Shown here in pieces: positions 28,726 through 40,794 of a DNA stretch of 64,000 bases. The notes under the pieces are model-generated. The model was not told the DNA's origin and made no database searches. It worked only from the letters and a program-made list of their open reading frames with translations. How positions within the stretch are numbered: position 1 is the stretch's first letter; the number at the start of each line of letters is the position of its first letter. The position numbers and the translations under genes are program-made. Origin of the DNA: Neisseria weixii. Lineage in GTDB: Bacteria > Pseudomonadota > Gammaproteobacteria > Burkholderiales > Neisseriaceae. The stretch is from positions 1,798,001 through 1,862,000 of the forward strand of contig NZ_CP023429.1 in NCBI RefSeq assembly GCF_002327085.1, read 5' to 3'.

Positions 28726-29043
28726 TTATTTTACCAAAACAGTTTCCAAACCGGCCAACACATTTTTCAATCCTTGTCGGATTTCATCGGTATCGGCTGC
28801 AGGCTGACCATTGGCATCCAGTGCTTCTTGCGGCTGCTCTTCTGCATAAGGCGAAAAAGTGTCTTTTAATTTCAACAATTTCACCACATCAGAACGGGTA
28901 TAACGATTACCGCCATAGCCGATAACCACACCGTTTTCATATTGCCATTGGGTAAACTCTTCCGGGCTGATTTGCACCAATTGGCACACTTCGTCCAACG
29001 TAAAATAACGTTTTGCAGGAATCGACAGATTAGCGTTTGTCAT
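28726..29043 (-). CDS. MerR-like DNA-binding protein
   Basis: A 105-residue protein with a MerR-type winged helix N-terminus ([20 protein letters not shown] then [19 protein letters not shown]) and a short acidic tail. It lacks a long coiled coil and effector domain, so it may be a minimal member. The start at 29043 overlaps the ihfA end by 14 bases, so the two are translationally coupled. A MerR-like gene following ihfA is a widely conserved arrangement; its target is unknown. Confidence 0.85.
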   Translation of the reverse strand: MTNANLSIPAKRYFTLDEVCQLVQISPEEFTQWQYENGVVIGYGGNRYTRSDVVKLLKLKDTFSPYAEEQPQEALDANGQPAADTDEIRQGLKNVLAGLETVLVK

Positions 29044-29329
29044 AGTAATGCTCCACCATGCCTTTAAGTTTTTGGCTGGCATGGAACGTCACTACTCGAC
29101 GCGCAGTAATCGGCACTTCTTCGCCGGTTTTCGGGTTACGGCCCGGACGTTGCGGCTTGTCGCGCAATTGAAAGTTACCGAAACCGGAAATTTTAATTTC
29201 TTCACCGCGCGCCAAAGTGCTGCGGATTTCTTCAAAAAAGAGCTCGACGATTTCTTTGGCATCGTTTTTGGTCACATTGCTGACTTTGTCTACCAAAATG
29301 TCGGCCAACTCAGCTTTAGTTAATGTCAT
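29030..29329 (-). CDS. ihfA: Integration host factor alpha subunit IhfA
   Basis: A 99-residue DNA-bending protein that dimerises with IhfB. The canonical start [16 protein letters not shown], the core [30 protein letters not shown] and the arm sequence [14 protein letters not shown] are all present. It lies downstream of pheT, as in most proteobacteria. Confidence 0.96.
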   Translation of the reverse strand: MTLTKAELADILVDKVSNVTKNDAKEIVELFFEEIRSTLARGEEIKISGFGNFQLRDKPQRPGRNPKTGEEVPITARRVVTFHASQKLKGMVEHYYDKR

Positions 29330-29462
29330 GTTCTTACCTTCCTTTTTAATAGGAGCAGATTATTACTAATTTTCTCTTAAAATTCAAGTACCAAACTGAA
29401 AAATCAAACAGAATTTACCGTTGGATTTTCCAGCATTTGTCATTTTAGTGATGCAAATCGGA

Positions 29463-31826
29463 TTAGCTGCGCAATTGTGCGCCGATGGCTGTTGCCGATT
29501 CTACCAGCTTCGTCATCAAAGGCCCGACCACTTCATCGGTTAAGGTGCTTTCCATGTCTTGCAGAATCACTTTCACGGCCAGACTCTTCGTACCTTCCGG
29601 CAAACCGGCACCGCGATACACGTCAAACAGGCTGATTTCCTGCACCAAAGCATTGGCTTTGGTATTCAATGCGGCCAACAATTCATCGTGGCTCATGCTC
29701 TCCGGCACAACAAACGCCAAATCTCGGCGCACGGCTTGGAATTTAGAAACTGCTTGGTAGCGTGTTTTATCACGTCCCAATACCGCATCCATGTCGATTT
29801 CAAACACCAAAGCGGCTTGCGGCAAGTCGTATTTTTGCAACCATTTCGGATGCAATTCGCCGACAAAACCAATCACCACGCCGTCTGAAACAATATTGGC
29901 GGTACGCCCCGGATGCAGAGCCGGATGCTGGGCTTTAACAAAGGTCACGGCTTTATCTTTGAGCAGATTTTCCACATCGGCCTTAACATCGTAAAAATCC
30001 ACAGGGCGCGCTTTTTCGCCCCATTGTTCCGGCGCAACCGAGCCATACCACAAGCCGCCGATGCGTTCTTTTTGTTGGAATTGGCCGTCTGAATCTTTGC
30101 TGAACACACGGGCAATTTCAAACACACGCACACGGCTTTGCTTGCGGTTTAAATTGTTTTGCAGAATTTCCACCAAGCCGCCGACTAAAGTTGAACGCAT
30201 GACCGCATATTGTGCTGCCAACGGATTCTGCAAGCGAATCGGATTAGTGTTAGCGGCGAAATCTTGTTCCCATTGCCCATCAACGAACGCATAGCTGACC
30301 ACTTCCTGATAACCGCGCGCCGCCATTTCATTATAAACGGCAAAACGTGGACGCTTGGTTTCCGGCAACTCTAACATTTTCAGACGGCCTGAAGTATGGT
30401 TGTCAGGAATGTTTTCATAGCCGTACACGCGGCCGATTTCTTCAACCAAATCGGCTTCGATTTCAATATCGAAACGGAAGCTTGGTGCGGTGACTGTGAA
30501 GCCTTCGGCCGACTTCACCGGATTTAAGCCCAAGTGTTGCAAAATGGTTTCAACCTGTTGGGCAGGTACGCTCACGCCGAGCATTTTTTCCAAGCGCTCC
30601 AAACGGATTTCCACCTGTTTGGCTTGCGGCAATTGGCCTTCTGCTTCCACCATTTCACCGGCTTCACCGCCACAGATTTGCTGCACCAATTCAGTCGCAC
30701 GCTCAATCGCATCGGCTTGCAATTGCCAATCAACACCGCGCTCAAAGCGGAACGAAGAATCCGAGCCAAAACCATATTGGCGTGATTTACCGGAAATGGT
30801 GACCGGATTAAAGTACGCCGCTTCCAGCACAATGCGGGTGGTCTCATCCGAAACCGCGCTGCCCTCGCCGCCCATCAAACCGGCCATGCTTAACGCGCCT
30901 TTTTCATCGGCAATCACCAAAGTATTGTCAGACAAGGTTACGTTTTTTTCGTTCAAGCATTCCAGCGTTTCACCGTTTTGAGCACGGCGCACAATGATGC
31001 TGCCATTGATTTTATCGGCATCAAACACATGCATAGGTTGGCCGATTTCCAGCATCACATAATTGCCGATATCCACCAAAGCCGATACCGAGCGCACACC
31101 GCTGCGTTCCAAGCGGTGTTTCATCCAAGCAGGCGTTTCTGCTTTGGCATTTACGTTTTCAATCGCACGGCTGATAAAGCGGCCACAATCTTCAGGCGCA
31201 TCAATGCGCACGGCTTGTTTTTTATCGTGTTGCACAGAGGCCGTCTGAATCGTCACCGGATTAAATGCGCATTGCGTCAACGCAGACACTTCGCGCGCGA
31301 TGCCTTTAATGCTCAAGCAGTCAGTGCGGTTAGGCGTGATTTTCAGGGTGAAAACCGTGTCGTCCAAATCAAAATATTCGCGGATATCGGTACCGACAGG
31401 AGCATCGGCCGGCAAAATATGCAAACCGTCAACGCCGTCATCCGGTAAGCCCAATTCATCGGTTGAACACAGCATACCGTTGGATTCTACGCCACGCATT
31501 TTGGTCGGCTTAATTTTGAAATTACCCGGCAACACCGCCCCCGGTAAAGAACACGGTACTTTAATACCCGGTTTCACATTCGGCGCACCACACACAATTT
31601 GAATCAATTCGCCGGCACCGGCATCGACTTTGGTCACATTCAAGCGGTCGGCATCGGGGTGTTTTTCTACTGATTTCACTTCGGCCACAACCACACCGCT
31701 AAATGCAGGAGCGGCTTTTTCGGTTTCTTCTACCTCCAAACCGGCCATGGTCAATAAATGCGCCAGCTCATCGGCCGACAAATTAGGATTGGCTTGTGTT
31801 TTGAGCCAAGAATAAGAAAATTGCAT
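29463..31826 (-). CDS. pheT: Phenylalanyl-tRNA synthetase beta subunit PheT
   Basis: A 787-residue beta chain of the (alpha-beta)2 enzyme. Domains in order: tRNA-binding OB fold (residues 40-150, with VVVAEVKSVEKHPDADRLNV), B3/4 editing domain (about 205-380), B5 domain, the synthetase-like core (FAVYNEMAARGYQEVVSYAF), and the C-terminal ferredoxin-fold anticodon-binding domain (YQAVSKFQAVRRDLAFVV). Complete and uninterrupted, in contrast to pheS. Confidence 0.97.
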   Translation of the reverse strand: MQFSYSWLKTQANPNLSADELAHLLTMAGLEVEETEKAAPAFSGVVVAEVKSVEKHPDADRLNVTKVDAGAGELIQIVCGAPNVKPGIKVPCSLPGAVLPGNFKIKPTKMRGVESNGMLCSTDELGLPDDGVDGLHILPADAPVGTDIREYFDLDDTVFTLKITPNRTDCLSIKGIAREVSALTQCAFNPVTIQTASVQHDKKQAVRIDAPEDCGRFISRAIENVNAKAETPAWMKHRLERSGVRSVSALVDIGNYVMLEIGQPMHVFDADKINGSIIVRRAQNGETLECLNEKNVTLSDNTLVIADEKGALSMAGLMGGEGSAVSDETTRIVLEAAYFNPVTISGKSRQYGFGSDSSFRFERGVDWQLQADAIERATELVQQICGGEAGEMVEAEGQLPQAKQVEIRLERLEKMLGVSVPAQQVETILQHLGLNPVKSAEGFTVTAPSFRFDIEIEADLVEEIGRVYGYENIPDNHTSGRLKMLELPETKRPRFAVYNEMAARGYQEVVSYAFVDGQWEQDFAANTNPIRLQNPLAAQYAVMRSTLVGGLVEILQNNLNRKQSRVRVFEIARVFSKDSDGQFQQKERIGGLWYGSVAPEQWGEKARPVDFYDVKADVENLLKDKAVTFVKAQHPALHPGRTANIVSDGVVIGFVGELHPKWLQKYDLPQAALVFEIDMDAVLGRDKTRYQAVSKFQAVRRDLAFVVPESMSHDELLAALNTKANALVQEISLFDVYRGAGLPEGTKSLAVKVILQDMESTLTDEVVGPLMTKLVESATAIGAQLRS

Positions 31827-31939
31827 GATGTTTTCTCTAACTTTTTTCAGGCCATCTGAAAATAAAATGCTTCAAACGGCAATAAATGAATGGAAAGTTT
31901 TTTTCAGACGGCCTGCTTATTTTTCAAGCCATCTGAACA

Positions 31940-32928
<989 letters not shown>

Positions 32929-32980
32929 AATAATCTTTTGTCTATCGTCTAGAAGTTGATGATTGAAGTTTTGAAATAAT

Positions 32981-33036
32981 AAGGCCGTCTGAAAGGATGA
33001 AGAATCGTGATTCCTGCTACCTTTTTCAGACGGCCT
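32981..33036. terminator. Uptake-sequence inverted repeat upstream of pheS
   Basis: AAGGCCGTCTGAAA and TTTCAGACGGCCT are 29 bases apart in the 302-bp gap between rplT and pheS. It separates the infC and pheST units. No other gene is seen in this gap. Confidence 0.65.
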
Positions 33037-33191
33037 GTAAATCTTGCAACGGCCAATCCGTTTTAATGTGACCGGCTAAAAAGGCTTATGCCCAAACCGG
33101 CTGAAACGCCACATATTTTAACGCAAATCACACCAAAAAAACAGGCTTTAAAGAAGAAAAATCAATTACATAGAACCTCTTTAAACAATAA

Positions 33192-33217
33192 AAAAAGGAA
33201 ACCGAAGTTTCCTTTTT
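33192..33217 (-). terminator. Terminator after rplT
   Basis: A perfect 11-bp stem (AAAAAGGAAAC) closed on the minus strand by a stable C(TTCG)G loop and ending in a T-run. A strong intrinsic terminator for the thrS-infC-rpmI-rplT operon. Confidence 0.9.
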
Positions 33218-33230
33218 CAAGCTTGTCGCA

Positions 33231-33590
33231 TTAAGCGGCCAAAGCGCCTTTGGCTTTTTCAACCAATTGTGCGAATGCAGCTTTGTCGAACACAGCCAGA
33301 TCAGCCAATACTTTGCGGTCGATTTCGATAGACGCGCGTTTCAGGCCATTCATGAATTTGCTGTAAGACAAACCGTTTTCACGGGCACCGGCGTTAATAC
33401 GCACGATCCACAATTGACGGAATTGACGTTTGCGTTGGCGACGGTCACGGTAAGCGTATTGACCGGCTTTCATTACCGCTTGCTTGGCAACACGGTATAC
33501 ATTTTTACGACGACCGCGATAGCCTTTGGCTAAAGCGAAGATTTTTTGGTGGCGGACACGAGCGGTAACACCGCGTTTTACGCGTGGCAT
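33231..33590 (-). CDS. rplT: Ribosomal protein bL20
   Basis: The 119-residue 50S protein bL20 ([20 protein letters not shown], then [20 protein letters not shown]), needed for early assembly of the large subunit. It follows rpmI by 12 bp. The family often autoregulates its operon through the mRNA; no leader was identified here. Confidence 0.98.
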   Translation of the reverse strand: MPRVKRGVTARVRHQKIFALAKGYRGRRKNVYRVAKQAVMKAGQYAYRDRRQRKRQFRQLWIVRINAGARENGLSYSKFMNGLKRASIEIDRKVLADLAVFDKAAFAQLVEKAKGALAA

Positions 33591-33602
33591 ACTTTAAACT
33601 CC

Positions 33603-33800
33603 TTAAGCGTAAGGCAACATTTTAGCAACAGCAGCCAAATCACGCTCATTCACCATAGAGGTGCCGCGCAATTGGCGTTTCGTTTTAGTGGTTTTTTTGG
33701 TCAGGATGTGACTTTTAAACGCATGACCGCGTTTTACACCACCGTTACCCAGTACTTTAAAGCGTTTTTTCGCGCTAGACTTGGTTTTCATTTTAGGCAT
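33603..33800 (-). CDS. rpmI: Ribosomal protein bL35
   Basis: The 65-residue 50S protein bL35 ([20 protein letters not shown]). The start at 33800 matches the family N-terminus; longer frames upstream are non-homologous. Located between infC and rplT, the universal arrangement. Confidence 0.97.
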   Translation of the reverse strand: MPKMKTKSSAKKRFKVLGNGGVKRGHAFKSHILTKKTTKTKRQLRGTSMVNERDLAAVAKMLPYA

Positions 33801-33946
33801 GGGGAAAACTCCATTTGTTTTTAGATAAGGCATGAGGGGCTTTGAAATCATGGATTTCAAACACTTGTATCCCAAACACCACGGTTTTTGCTGCCAAATA
33901 TCAGCTTACTTCGGGCAGCAACCGAAATAAGCTAAACATTATAACT

Positions 33947-34468
33947 TTATTTTTTCTTTGGCGCAATCATCATGACCATTTGGCGACCTTCCATTTTCGG
34001 GAAAGATTCGATTTGCGCCACTTCGGCCAAATCTTCTTTCACGCGCTCGAGAAGTTGTGCGCCTAATTGTTGGTGCGCCATTTCGCGACCGCGGAAACGC
34101 AAGGTCACTTTTACCTTGTCGCCATCTTCCAAGAAGCGGTTGATGTTGCGCATTTTGATTTGATAATCACCTTCATCGGTGCCCGGACGGAACTTGATTT
34201 CTTTAATCTGCACCTGCTTCTGGTTTTTCTTAGCTTCGTCGCGTTTCTTGGCTTGTTGGTATTTATATTTACCAAAATCCATGAGTTTGCACACAGGCGG
34301 CTTGGCGGTAGGAGAAATCTCTACCAAATCCACATCCTGCTCTTCGGCCATAGCCAAAGCTTCACGAACAGACACCACACCAAGCTGTTCGCCTGAATCA
34401 CTGATTAATCGCACTTCTTTGGCGGTGATTTCGCCGTTAATTCGTGCTTCGCGTTCTTGAGCGATGAT
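33947..34468 (-). CDS. infC: Translation initiation factor IF-3, non-canonical start codon
   Basis: A 173-residue IF-3 that checks the start codon and keeps ribosomal subunits apart. The N-domain is [21 protein letters not shown] and the C-domain [20 protein letters not shown]. There is no ATG, GTG or TTG at the family start. AAGGAG is followed by ATT ATC ATC GCT CAA, so initiation must use ATC at 34468 (used here) or a neighbouring ATT/ATC codon. Rare AUU-type starts are a known autoregulatory device of infC: excess IF-3 rejects its own start. Confidence 0.93.
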   Translation of the reverse strand: MIAQEREARINGEITAKEVRLISDSGEQLGVVSVREALAMAEEQDVDLVEISPTAKPPVCKLMDFGKYKYQQAKKRDEAKKNQKQVQIKEIKFRPGTDEGDYQIKMRNINRFLEDGDKVKVTLRFRGREMAHQQLGAQLLERVKEDLAEVAQIESFPKMEGRQMVMMIAPKKK

Positions 34469-34537
34469 AATACTCCTTCTAAAAATTAGTATTGTTGCCC
34501 ACCGGCTTTGCAAGCGGGCTCTTGTTTAAAAAATCAA

Positions 34538-36445
34538 TTATGCCACTGATTCGGCAATTTCTTGCTGCAATTGCGCAATAAAATCATCCAATTTCAACGA
34601 ACCTAAATCTTCTGCCTTACGGCGTACGGCCACTTTGCCTTCTTGCATTTCTTTGTCGCCCACCACGATTTGGTATGGGAAACGGTATTGGCTGTTGTCG
34701 CGGATTTTGTAGCCGATTTTCTCGTTGCGCAAATCCAACTCAACACGCAAACCGGCCGCTTGCAACTTGGCCGCCACTTCACGGCAATAATCGGCTTGTT
34801 TTTCGGTGATGTTCATAATCACCATTTGCACCGGCGCCAGCCACAACGGGAACGAACCGGCGTGGTTTTCAATCAAAATACCGATAAAGCGCTCCAGCGA
34901 ACCCAAAATCGCACGGTGCAGCATCACAGGGCGGGCACGGTCGTTGTTTTCGGTTACGTATTCGGCATCCAAGCGCTCCGGCAAGACAAAGTCAAGCTGC
35001 AAGGTACCACACTGCCATGAACGGCCCAAAGCGTCTTTCACATGGTATTCGATTTTCGGACCATAGAATGCACCCTCGCCCGGCAACTCTTCCCATTCCA
35101 CGCTGCAAGCAGTCAACGCATCGCGCAAGCCTTGCTCGGCCTTATCCCAAATCTCATCGGAACCGGCGCGCTTTTCAGGACGCAAAGACAGTTTCACCGC
35201 CACATCGTGGAAGCCGAATTGCTTGTAAATACGCACCAACAATTCATTAAACGCGCGCGCTTCTTCTACGATTTGATCTTCGGTACAGAAAATATGCGCA
35301 TCATCTTGCACGAAACCGCGTACTCGCATCAGACCATGCAAGGCACCGCTTGGTTCATTGCGGTGACACGAACCGAATTCAGCCAAACGCATGGGCAAAT
35401 CGCGGTAAGAACGCAAACCGTTATTGAAAATCTGCACATGTCCCGGGCAGTTCATCGGTTTCACGGCGTATTCACGTTTTTCCGAGTTGGTCAGAAACAT
35501 ATTGTCTTTGTAGTTGTCCCAGTGGCCGGATTGTTCCCAGAAGGTTTTATCCATAATCTGCGGGGTTTTTACTTCTTGATAGCCTGCTGCATCCAACTCT
35601 TTGCGCATATGCTGCTCAATTGCCTGCCACAATGCCCAGCCTTTCGGATGCCAAAACACCATGCCCGGCGCTTCATCTTGCAAATGGAACAAATCCAATT
35701 GTTTACCCAGTTTACGGTGGTCGCGTTTTTCCGCTTCCTCAATGCGCTGGATGTAGGCTTTTAATTCTTCTTTGCTCGCCCATGCAGTGCCGTAGATGCG
35801 CTGCAGCATTTCGTTGTTGCTGTCGCCGCGCCAATAGGCACCGGCCAATTTGGTCAGCTTGAAATTTTTCAGGAAACGGGTGTTCGGCACGTGTGGGCCG
35901 CGACACATATCCACATATTCTTGATGATGGTACATGCCCATTGCTTCCACTTCAGGCATATCTTCAATCAGACGCAATTTGTATTCTTCACCGCGATCGG
36001 CAAAGATTTTGACCGTTTCTTCACGCGGCGTCATGATTTTTACCACATCATAATCTTGCGCAATCAATTCTTTCATGCGATTTTCGATGGCAGCCACGTC
36101 TTCCGGCGTGAACGGTTTTTCAGTCGCAATGTCATAATAGAAACCGTCTTCGATGACCGGGCCAATCACCATTTTGGCATTAGGATAAAGCTGCTTCACT
36201 GCATGGCCGATTAAGTGGGCACACGAGTGGCGGATAATTTCCACGCCTTCTTTATCTTTAGGGGTAATGATTTGCACATTTGAATCTTCGGTAATCGGAT
36301 CGCAAGCGTCCACCAATTTGCCGTCGACTTTACCGGCCACTGTTGCCTTCGCCAAGCCTGCGCCAATTGATGCCGCAATCTGGGCAACGGTTACAGGTGA
36401 TTCATATTGGCGGACGGAACCGTCAGGCAAGGTAATGTTCAACAT
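34538..36445 (-). CDS. thrS: Threonyl-tRNA synthetase ThrS
   Basis: A 635-residue class II synthetase. Domains: N-terminal TGS ([20 protein letters not shown]), editing domain with [16 protein letters not shown] (zinc-like HxxxH), catalytic core with [15 protein letters not shown] and motif 2 [22 protein letters not shown], and a C-terminal anticodon-binding domain. First gene of the thrS-infC-rpmI-rplT unit; 70 bp separate it from infC. Complete. Confidence 0.97.
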   Translation of the reverse strand: MLNITLPDGSVRQYESPVTVAQIAASIGAGLAKATVAGKVDGKLVDACDPITEDSNVQIITPKDKEGVEIIRHSCAHLIGHAVKQLYPNAKMVIGPVIEDGFYYDIATEKPFTPEDVAAIENRMKELIAQDYDVVKIMTPREETVKIFADRGEEYKLRLIEDMPEVEAMGMYHHQEYVDMCRGPHVPNTRFLKNFKLTKLAGAYWRGDSNNEMLQRIYGTAWASKEELKAYIQRIEEAEKRDHRKLGKQLDLFHLQDEAPGMVFWHPKGWALWQAIEQHMRKELDAAGYQEVKTPQIMDKTFWEQSGHWDNYKDNMFLTNSEKREYAVKPMNCPGHVQIFNNGLRSYRDLPMRLAEFGSCHRNEPSGALHGLMRVRGFVQDDAHIFCTEDQIVEEARAFNELLVRIYKQFGFHDVAVKLSLRPEKRAGSDEIWDKAEQGLRDALTACSVEWEELPGEGAFYGPKIEYHVKDALGRSWQCGTLQLDFVLPERLDAEYVTENNDRARPVMLHRAILGSLERFIGILIENHAGSFPLWLAPVQMVIMNITEKQADYCREVAAKLQAAGLRVELDLRNEKIGYKIRDNSQYRFPYQIVVGDKEMQEGKVAVRRKAEDLGSLKLDDFIAQLQQEIAESVA

Positions 36446-36744
36446 TAAAAAAAACTCCGAATGGTAAGTAATTTTTCAGACGGCATGATTCATTATATTT
36501 ATCCAACAACGCAAACTGCCTGAAAGCTGGTTTAATTTAATTTTATGATGATTGCGGCCGCGTTTTTATTCGATACACAATCATAAAGCTAATCTTATAA
36601 ATTATATAATGTCTGCCAATTAATTAGCAAGCCGCCGACCCAATGCAGGCCGTATCACGTACGCCTGTTGCAGCAAGGGTACAAATCATCTCTCTGCCGT
36701 ATGAAAAACCACCGCAATCATTCATTAACCATTCAAATTTCTTT

Positions 36745-37373
36745 ATGAGCCAATTTGACCTATTCCATTCCGTCTCACCCGAACATAATCTGCTGCCTTA
36801 TAACGGCATTGTCAACGATTTCGGCCTCATCCTAAAATCTCAAGAAGCTGATAATTTGTTTGAAGAATTATTGCACAATATTCCTTGGCAACACGATGAA
36901 GCCATCATTTACGGCAAACACATTACCACCGCCCGCCAAGTAGCTTGGTATGGCGACCATGCTTTTGACTACACCTATTCCCGTATCCGCCGCACTGCCC
37001 TACCTTGGCATCCGATTTTACTTTCACTCAAACACACCATCAAGCAACACCTTCAATCCATCAGCCCGACAGTGTTTAATTCCTGTTTATTGAATTTATA
37101 TTCAGACGGCATTGAAGGCATGGGCTGGCACAGTGATGACGAGAAAGAATTAGGCAATGAGCCCATCATTGCCTCGCTCAGTTTGGGCGCTACCCGAAAT
37201 TCGCTTTCAAACACAAATACACCGCCAAAAAGTGCGAACTCATGCTGCAACACGGCCAATTAATCGTGATGCGCGGGAAAACCCAGCAACATTGGCGTCA
37301 CGCCGTGATGAAAAGCATCAACATCACCGAGCCGCGCATTAACCTGACTTTCCGCACCTTCTATTCCCGATAG
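36745..37373 (+). pseudogene. alkB: AlkB-like DNA repair dioxygenase (1-bp frameshift)
   Basis: A 2-oxoglutarate/Fe(II) dioxygenase of the AlkB family that reverses alkylation of DNA bases. The iron ligands appear in MGWHSDDEKELG, and the substrate lid in ARQVAWYGDHAFDYTYS. The frame breaks after LSLGATR. One extra A in the AAA run near 37197 restores RKFAFKHKYTAKKCELMLQH and on to LIVMRGKTQQHWRHAV and INLTFRTFY, reaching TAG at 37371 (about 208 residues). The C-terminal His and Arg ligands are present in that second frame. Probably a sequencing error. Confidence 0.85.
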
Positions 37374-37382
37374 GCTATTTAA

Positions 37383-38558
<1,176 letters not shown>

Positions 38559-38586
38559 TCAGTTTTAAATGATTGAATATAACAGT

Positions 38587-38622
38587 AAGGCCGTCTGAAA
38601 GCGTTGTTTTTCAGACAGCCTT
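38587..38622 (+). terminator. Uptake-sequence terminator of tgt
   Basis: AAGGCCGTCTGAAA pairs with TTTTTCAGACAGCCTT; the right arm carries one mismatch (AGACAGCC). It lies 29 bp past the tgt stop. Confidence 0.7.
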
Positions 38623-38633
38623 AATTATTGATT

Positions 38634-38738
38634 TATAGCGGATTTAATTAATTTTCGATACCAGAGAAGCCGAAGACAATACAAGTAGTACGGCAAGGCG
38701 CAGCAACGCCGTAACGAAAATTAAGTTAATCCGCCATA
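38634..38738. repeat. Correia repeat enclosed element (short form)
   Basis: A 105-bp element beginning TATAGCGGATT and ending AATCCGCCATA, so the termini are near-perfect inverted repeats. The interior (GAAGCCGAAGACAATACAAG and TAGTACGGCAAGGCGCAGCA) matches the characteristic Correia core. It lies between tgt and hemH, the usual intergenic setting. Such elements are RNase III substrates and can supply promoters or IHF sites. The rest of the 320-bp gap holds only uptake sequences. Confidence 0.85.
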
Positions 38739-38878
38739 TTTATCCGACTCATTATTACTCCATCGACAAACAACATGATAGCCAAACCTAAAAAGGCGGT
38801 CTGAACACCCAATTCCGCTTTCAGACGGCTTTTTTATTGCTATAATTTCTCATTTCTTGTTTTCCGTGAAGGCCAGCC

Positions 38879-39891
38879 ATGCCGCATTTCTTAACCGAAC
38901 CTACCCTTGCTTACGAGCAGCAAAACAAAACCGCCGTGGTCTTGATGAATTTGGGTACTCCTGCTGCACCGACCGCGCAAGCCGTACGCCCGTATTTGAA
39001 AGATTTTTTATCCGACCAGCGTGTGGTGGAATTGCCGAAACTGGTTTGGCAGCCGATTCTGCACGGGTTGGTGTTGACTTTACGCCCGAAAAAAAGCGCG
39101 CATGGCTATGAAAAAATCTGGTTTAAAGAAGGCTCGCCTTTGGCGGTTTATACCGAGCATCAAGCCAAGGCATTGGCGGCGGCGCTGCCCAACGTCATCG
39201 TGCGCCATGCCATGACTTACGGCAATCCGGGCGTGCCGGAAGTGTTGCAAGATTTAAAAAATCAAGGCGTGGGCAATGTGTTGGTGATTCCGCTGTATCC
39301 GCAATATGCCGCTTCGAGTACCGGCGCGGCCTTGGATAAGGTGTTTGCCGAATTGCTGCAACAGCGCAACCAAATGAGTGTGCGCACCCTATCGCGTTTT
39401 TATGATGATGCCGGCTATATTGAGGCGATGAAACAGCATATCCAAGCCTATTGGGCGGAACATGGCCGTGGCGAAAAACTGATGCTCAGTTTCCACGGCA
39501 TTCCGCAAAAAAATCATGATGATGGCGATCCTTACCCGAAAGAATGCCACCACACCGCCAAACTGCTGGCCGAAGCCTTGAGCTTGGACGAAAGCGAATA
39601 CATCGTCTCTTTCCAAAGCCAATTCGGTAAAGCCAAATGGGTAAAACCAAGCACGCAGGATTTATTCGATGAATTACCGAAACAAGGCGTGACCAAATTA
39701 GACGTATTCTGCCCGGGCTTTTGGCCGACTGCTTAGAAACCATGGAAGAAATCGCCCTGATGGGGCGCGAACAATTCTATGAAGCCGGCGGCAAACAATA
39801 TCAGTTTATTCCGTGTTTGAACGATAGTCCGGTGTGGGTGAGTGCGCTGGCTGAATTGGTGAAAAAGAATTTGCAAGGTTGGGTGGAATAA
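38879..39891 (+). pseudogene. hemH: Ferrochelatase HemH (1-bp frameshift)
   Basis: Inserts iron into protoporphyrin IX, the last haem step. The N-terminus VVLMNLGTPAAPTAQAVRPY and the catalytic region LMLSFHGIPQKNHDDGDPYP (active His) are intact. The frame breaks at CPGF near 39722. One extra T in the TTTT run restores GFLADCLETMEEIALMGREQ and the normal ending CLNDSPVWVSALAELV to TAA at 39889 (about 337 residues). Likely sequencing error. Confidence 0.88.
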
Positions 39892-39898
39892 ATAATAA

Positions 39899-39934
39899 AA
39901 GGCCGTCTGAAAAAATATCTTTCAGACGGCCTTT
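39899..39934. terminator. Uptake-sequence terminator between hemH and the glycosyltransferase
   Basis: AAGGCCGTCTGAAA and TTTCAGACGGCCTTT between convergent genes; likely bidirectional. Confidence 0.82.
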
Positions 39935-39936
39935 CA

Positions 39937-40683
39937 TCATTGATTTTGATAAGTTGTGGCGAACGCCATGATGCCGCTTTGTTCAAATGCACCGTGCGCC
40001 TTCACTTCAGCCAACCGGCGGCAAATACTGTCGGTCACGGCTTCGGCCTGTTGGCGGTTCGCTTCGGTTAAACCCTCAATGCTTTTGCCGTAGAGCGCCG
40101 AATCCAGCAATCTTTCCGCATAAATGCCTTGCCGGTAAATATGCCGCACCGCAGCATCTTCGCCGCCAAACTGACGAAACAAGGCTTCTTGCGGAAAACC
40201 GCCGGCCGCCAAAAAATGCGGCGGCGGCAAACCATATTGCCGCCCACTGTCATTTCAAGCCGCTGCCATGCTTGGGCAAAATCGGCGTGTTGCAGATAAT
40301 GAGGAGGAAAACTGATCGGGCGGCATTTCAGACGCACCATACCGAGATAGGAAAATTGCGCCAAGGCCATGTAGGCAGCGGTTAACATCTGCGGTTCGTA
40401 TTCGTCATCCGCATCTAACAAAAGCAATCAAATCCGCTTGGCTTTGCCATGCCCCCCAGCTTCGCGCCTTAGCCGCCCCGCCGTTTTGCGCCAAATATTC
40501 AGTGCGCACTTGCGGATATTGCGCCGCCAAAACCGCCATCACATCGCGCGTATTGTCGGTAGAAGCATCATCGACCAGCCACACATTTTGCACTTCGGCT
40601 TGCAGCAATGCGATTTTCACCGCTGTTTCTAAGGTAGTAGCGGCGTTGTAACAAGGAATAATGACATCCAAACTGGGTTGCAT
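39937..40683 (-). pseudogene. GT2-family glycosyltransferase, two frameshifts
   Basis: An N-terminal GT-A fold (LDVIIPCYNAATTLETAVKI, WLVDDASTDNTRD) typical of family 2 transferases. The DxD-like LDADDEYEP follows after a first indel at about 40428 (a T-run). A second indel near 40227 (another T-run) shifts to GGFPQEALFRQFGGEDAAV and a C-terminus ending ATTYQNQ. The combined reading gives about 248 residues with a GGED motif expected of this fold. The acceptor is unknown. Either a real pseudogene or two homopolymer errors. Confidence 0.75.
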
Positions 40684-40703
40684 TGCGGGTTCTTTTCAAT
40701 CAA

Positions 40704-40784
40704 AAGGCCGTCTGAAATGAACTGCAACCCAAAAGTTGGGGATGGTGCCCAACTTTTGGGGTGCAGTTCATTTCAGACGGCCTT
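40704..40784. repeat. Fold-back of an IS3-type end framed by uptake sequences
   Basis: Two 37-base arms (40704-40740 and 40748-40784) pair with one mismatch around a 7-base loop. The outer part is the uptake sequence AAGGCCGTCTGAAA; the inner part TGAACTGCACCCCAAAAGTT resembles the terminal repeat of IS3-family (IS150-group) elements, from memory. It sits between the nhaC-like and glycosyltransferase genes and would be a very strong terminator for nothing immediately upstream except the glycosyltransferase promoter region. Confidence 0.65.
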
Positions 40785-40794
40785 GTTGCGCCAG

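Noticed and set aside
39987..40385. Plus-strand frame over the broken glycosyltransferase
   Set aside because: It is the complement of the glycosyltransferase coding sequence, whose three fragments join into a recognisable family.
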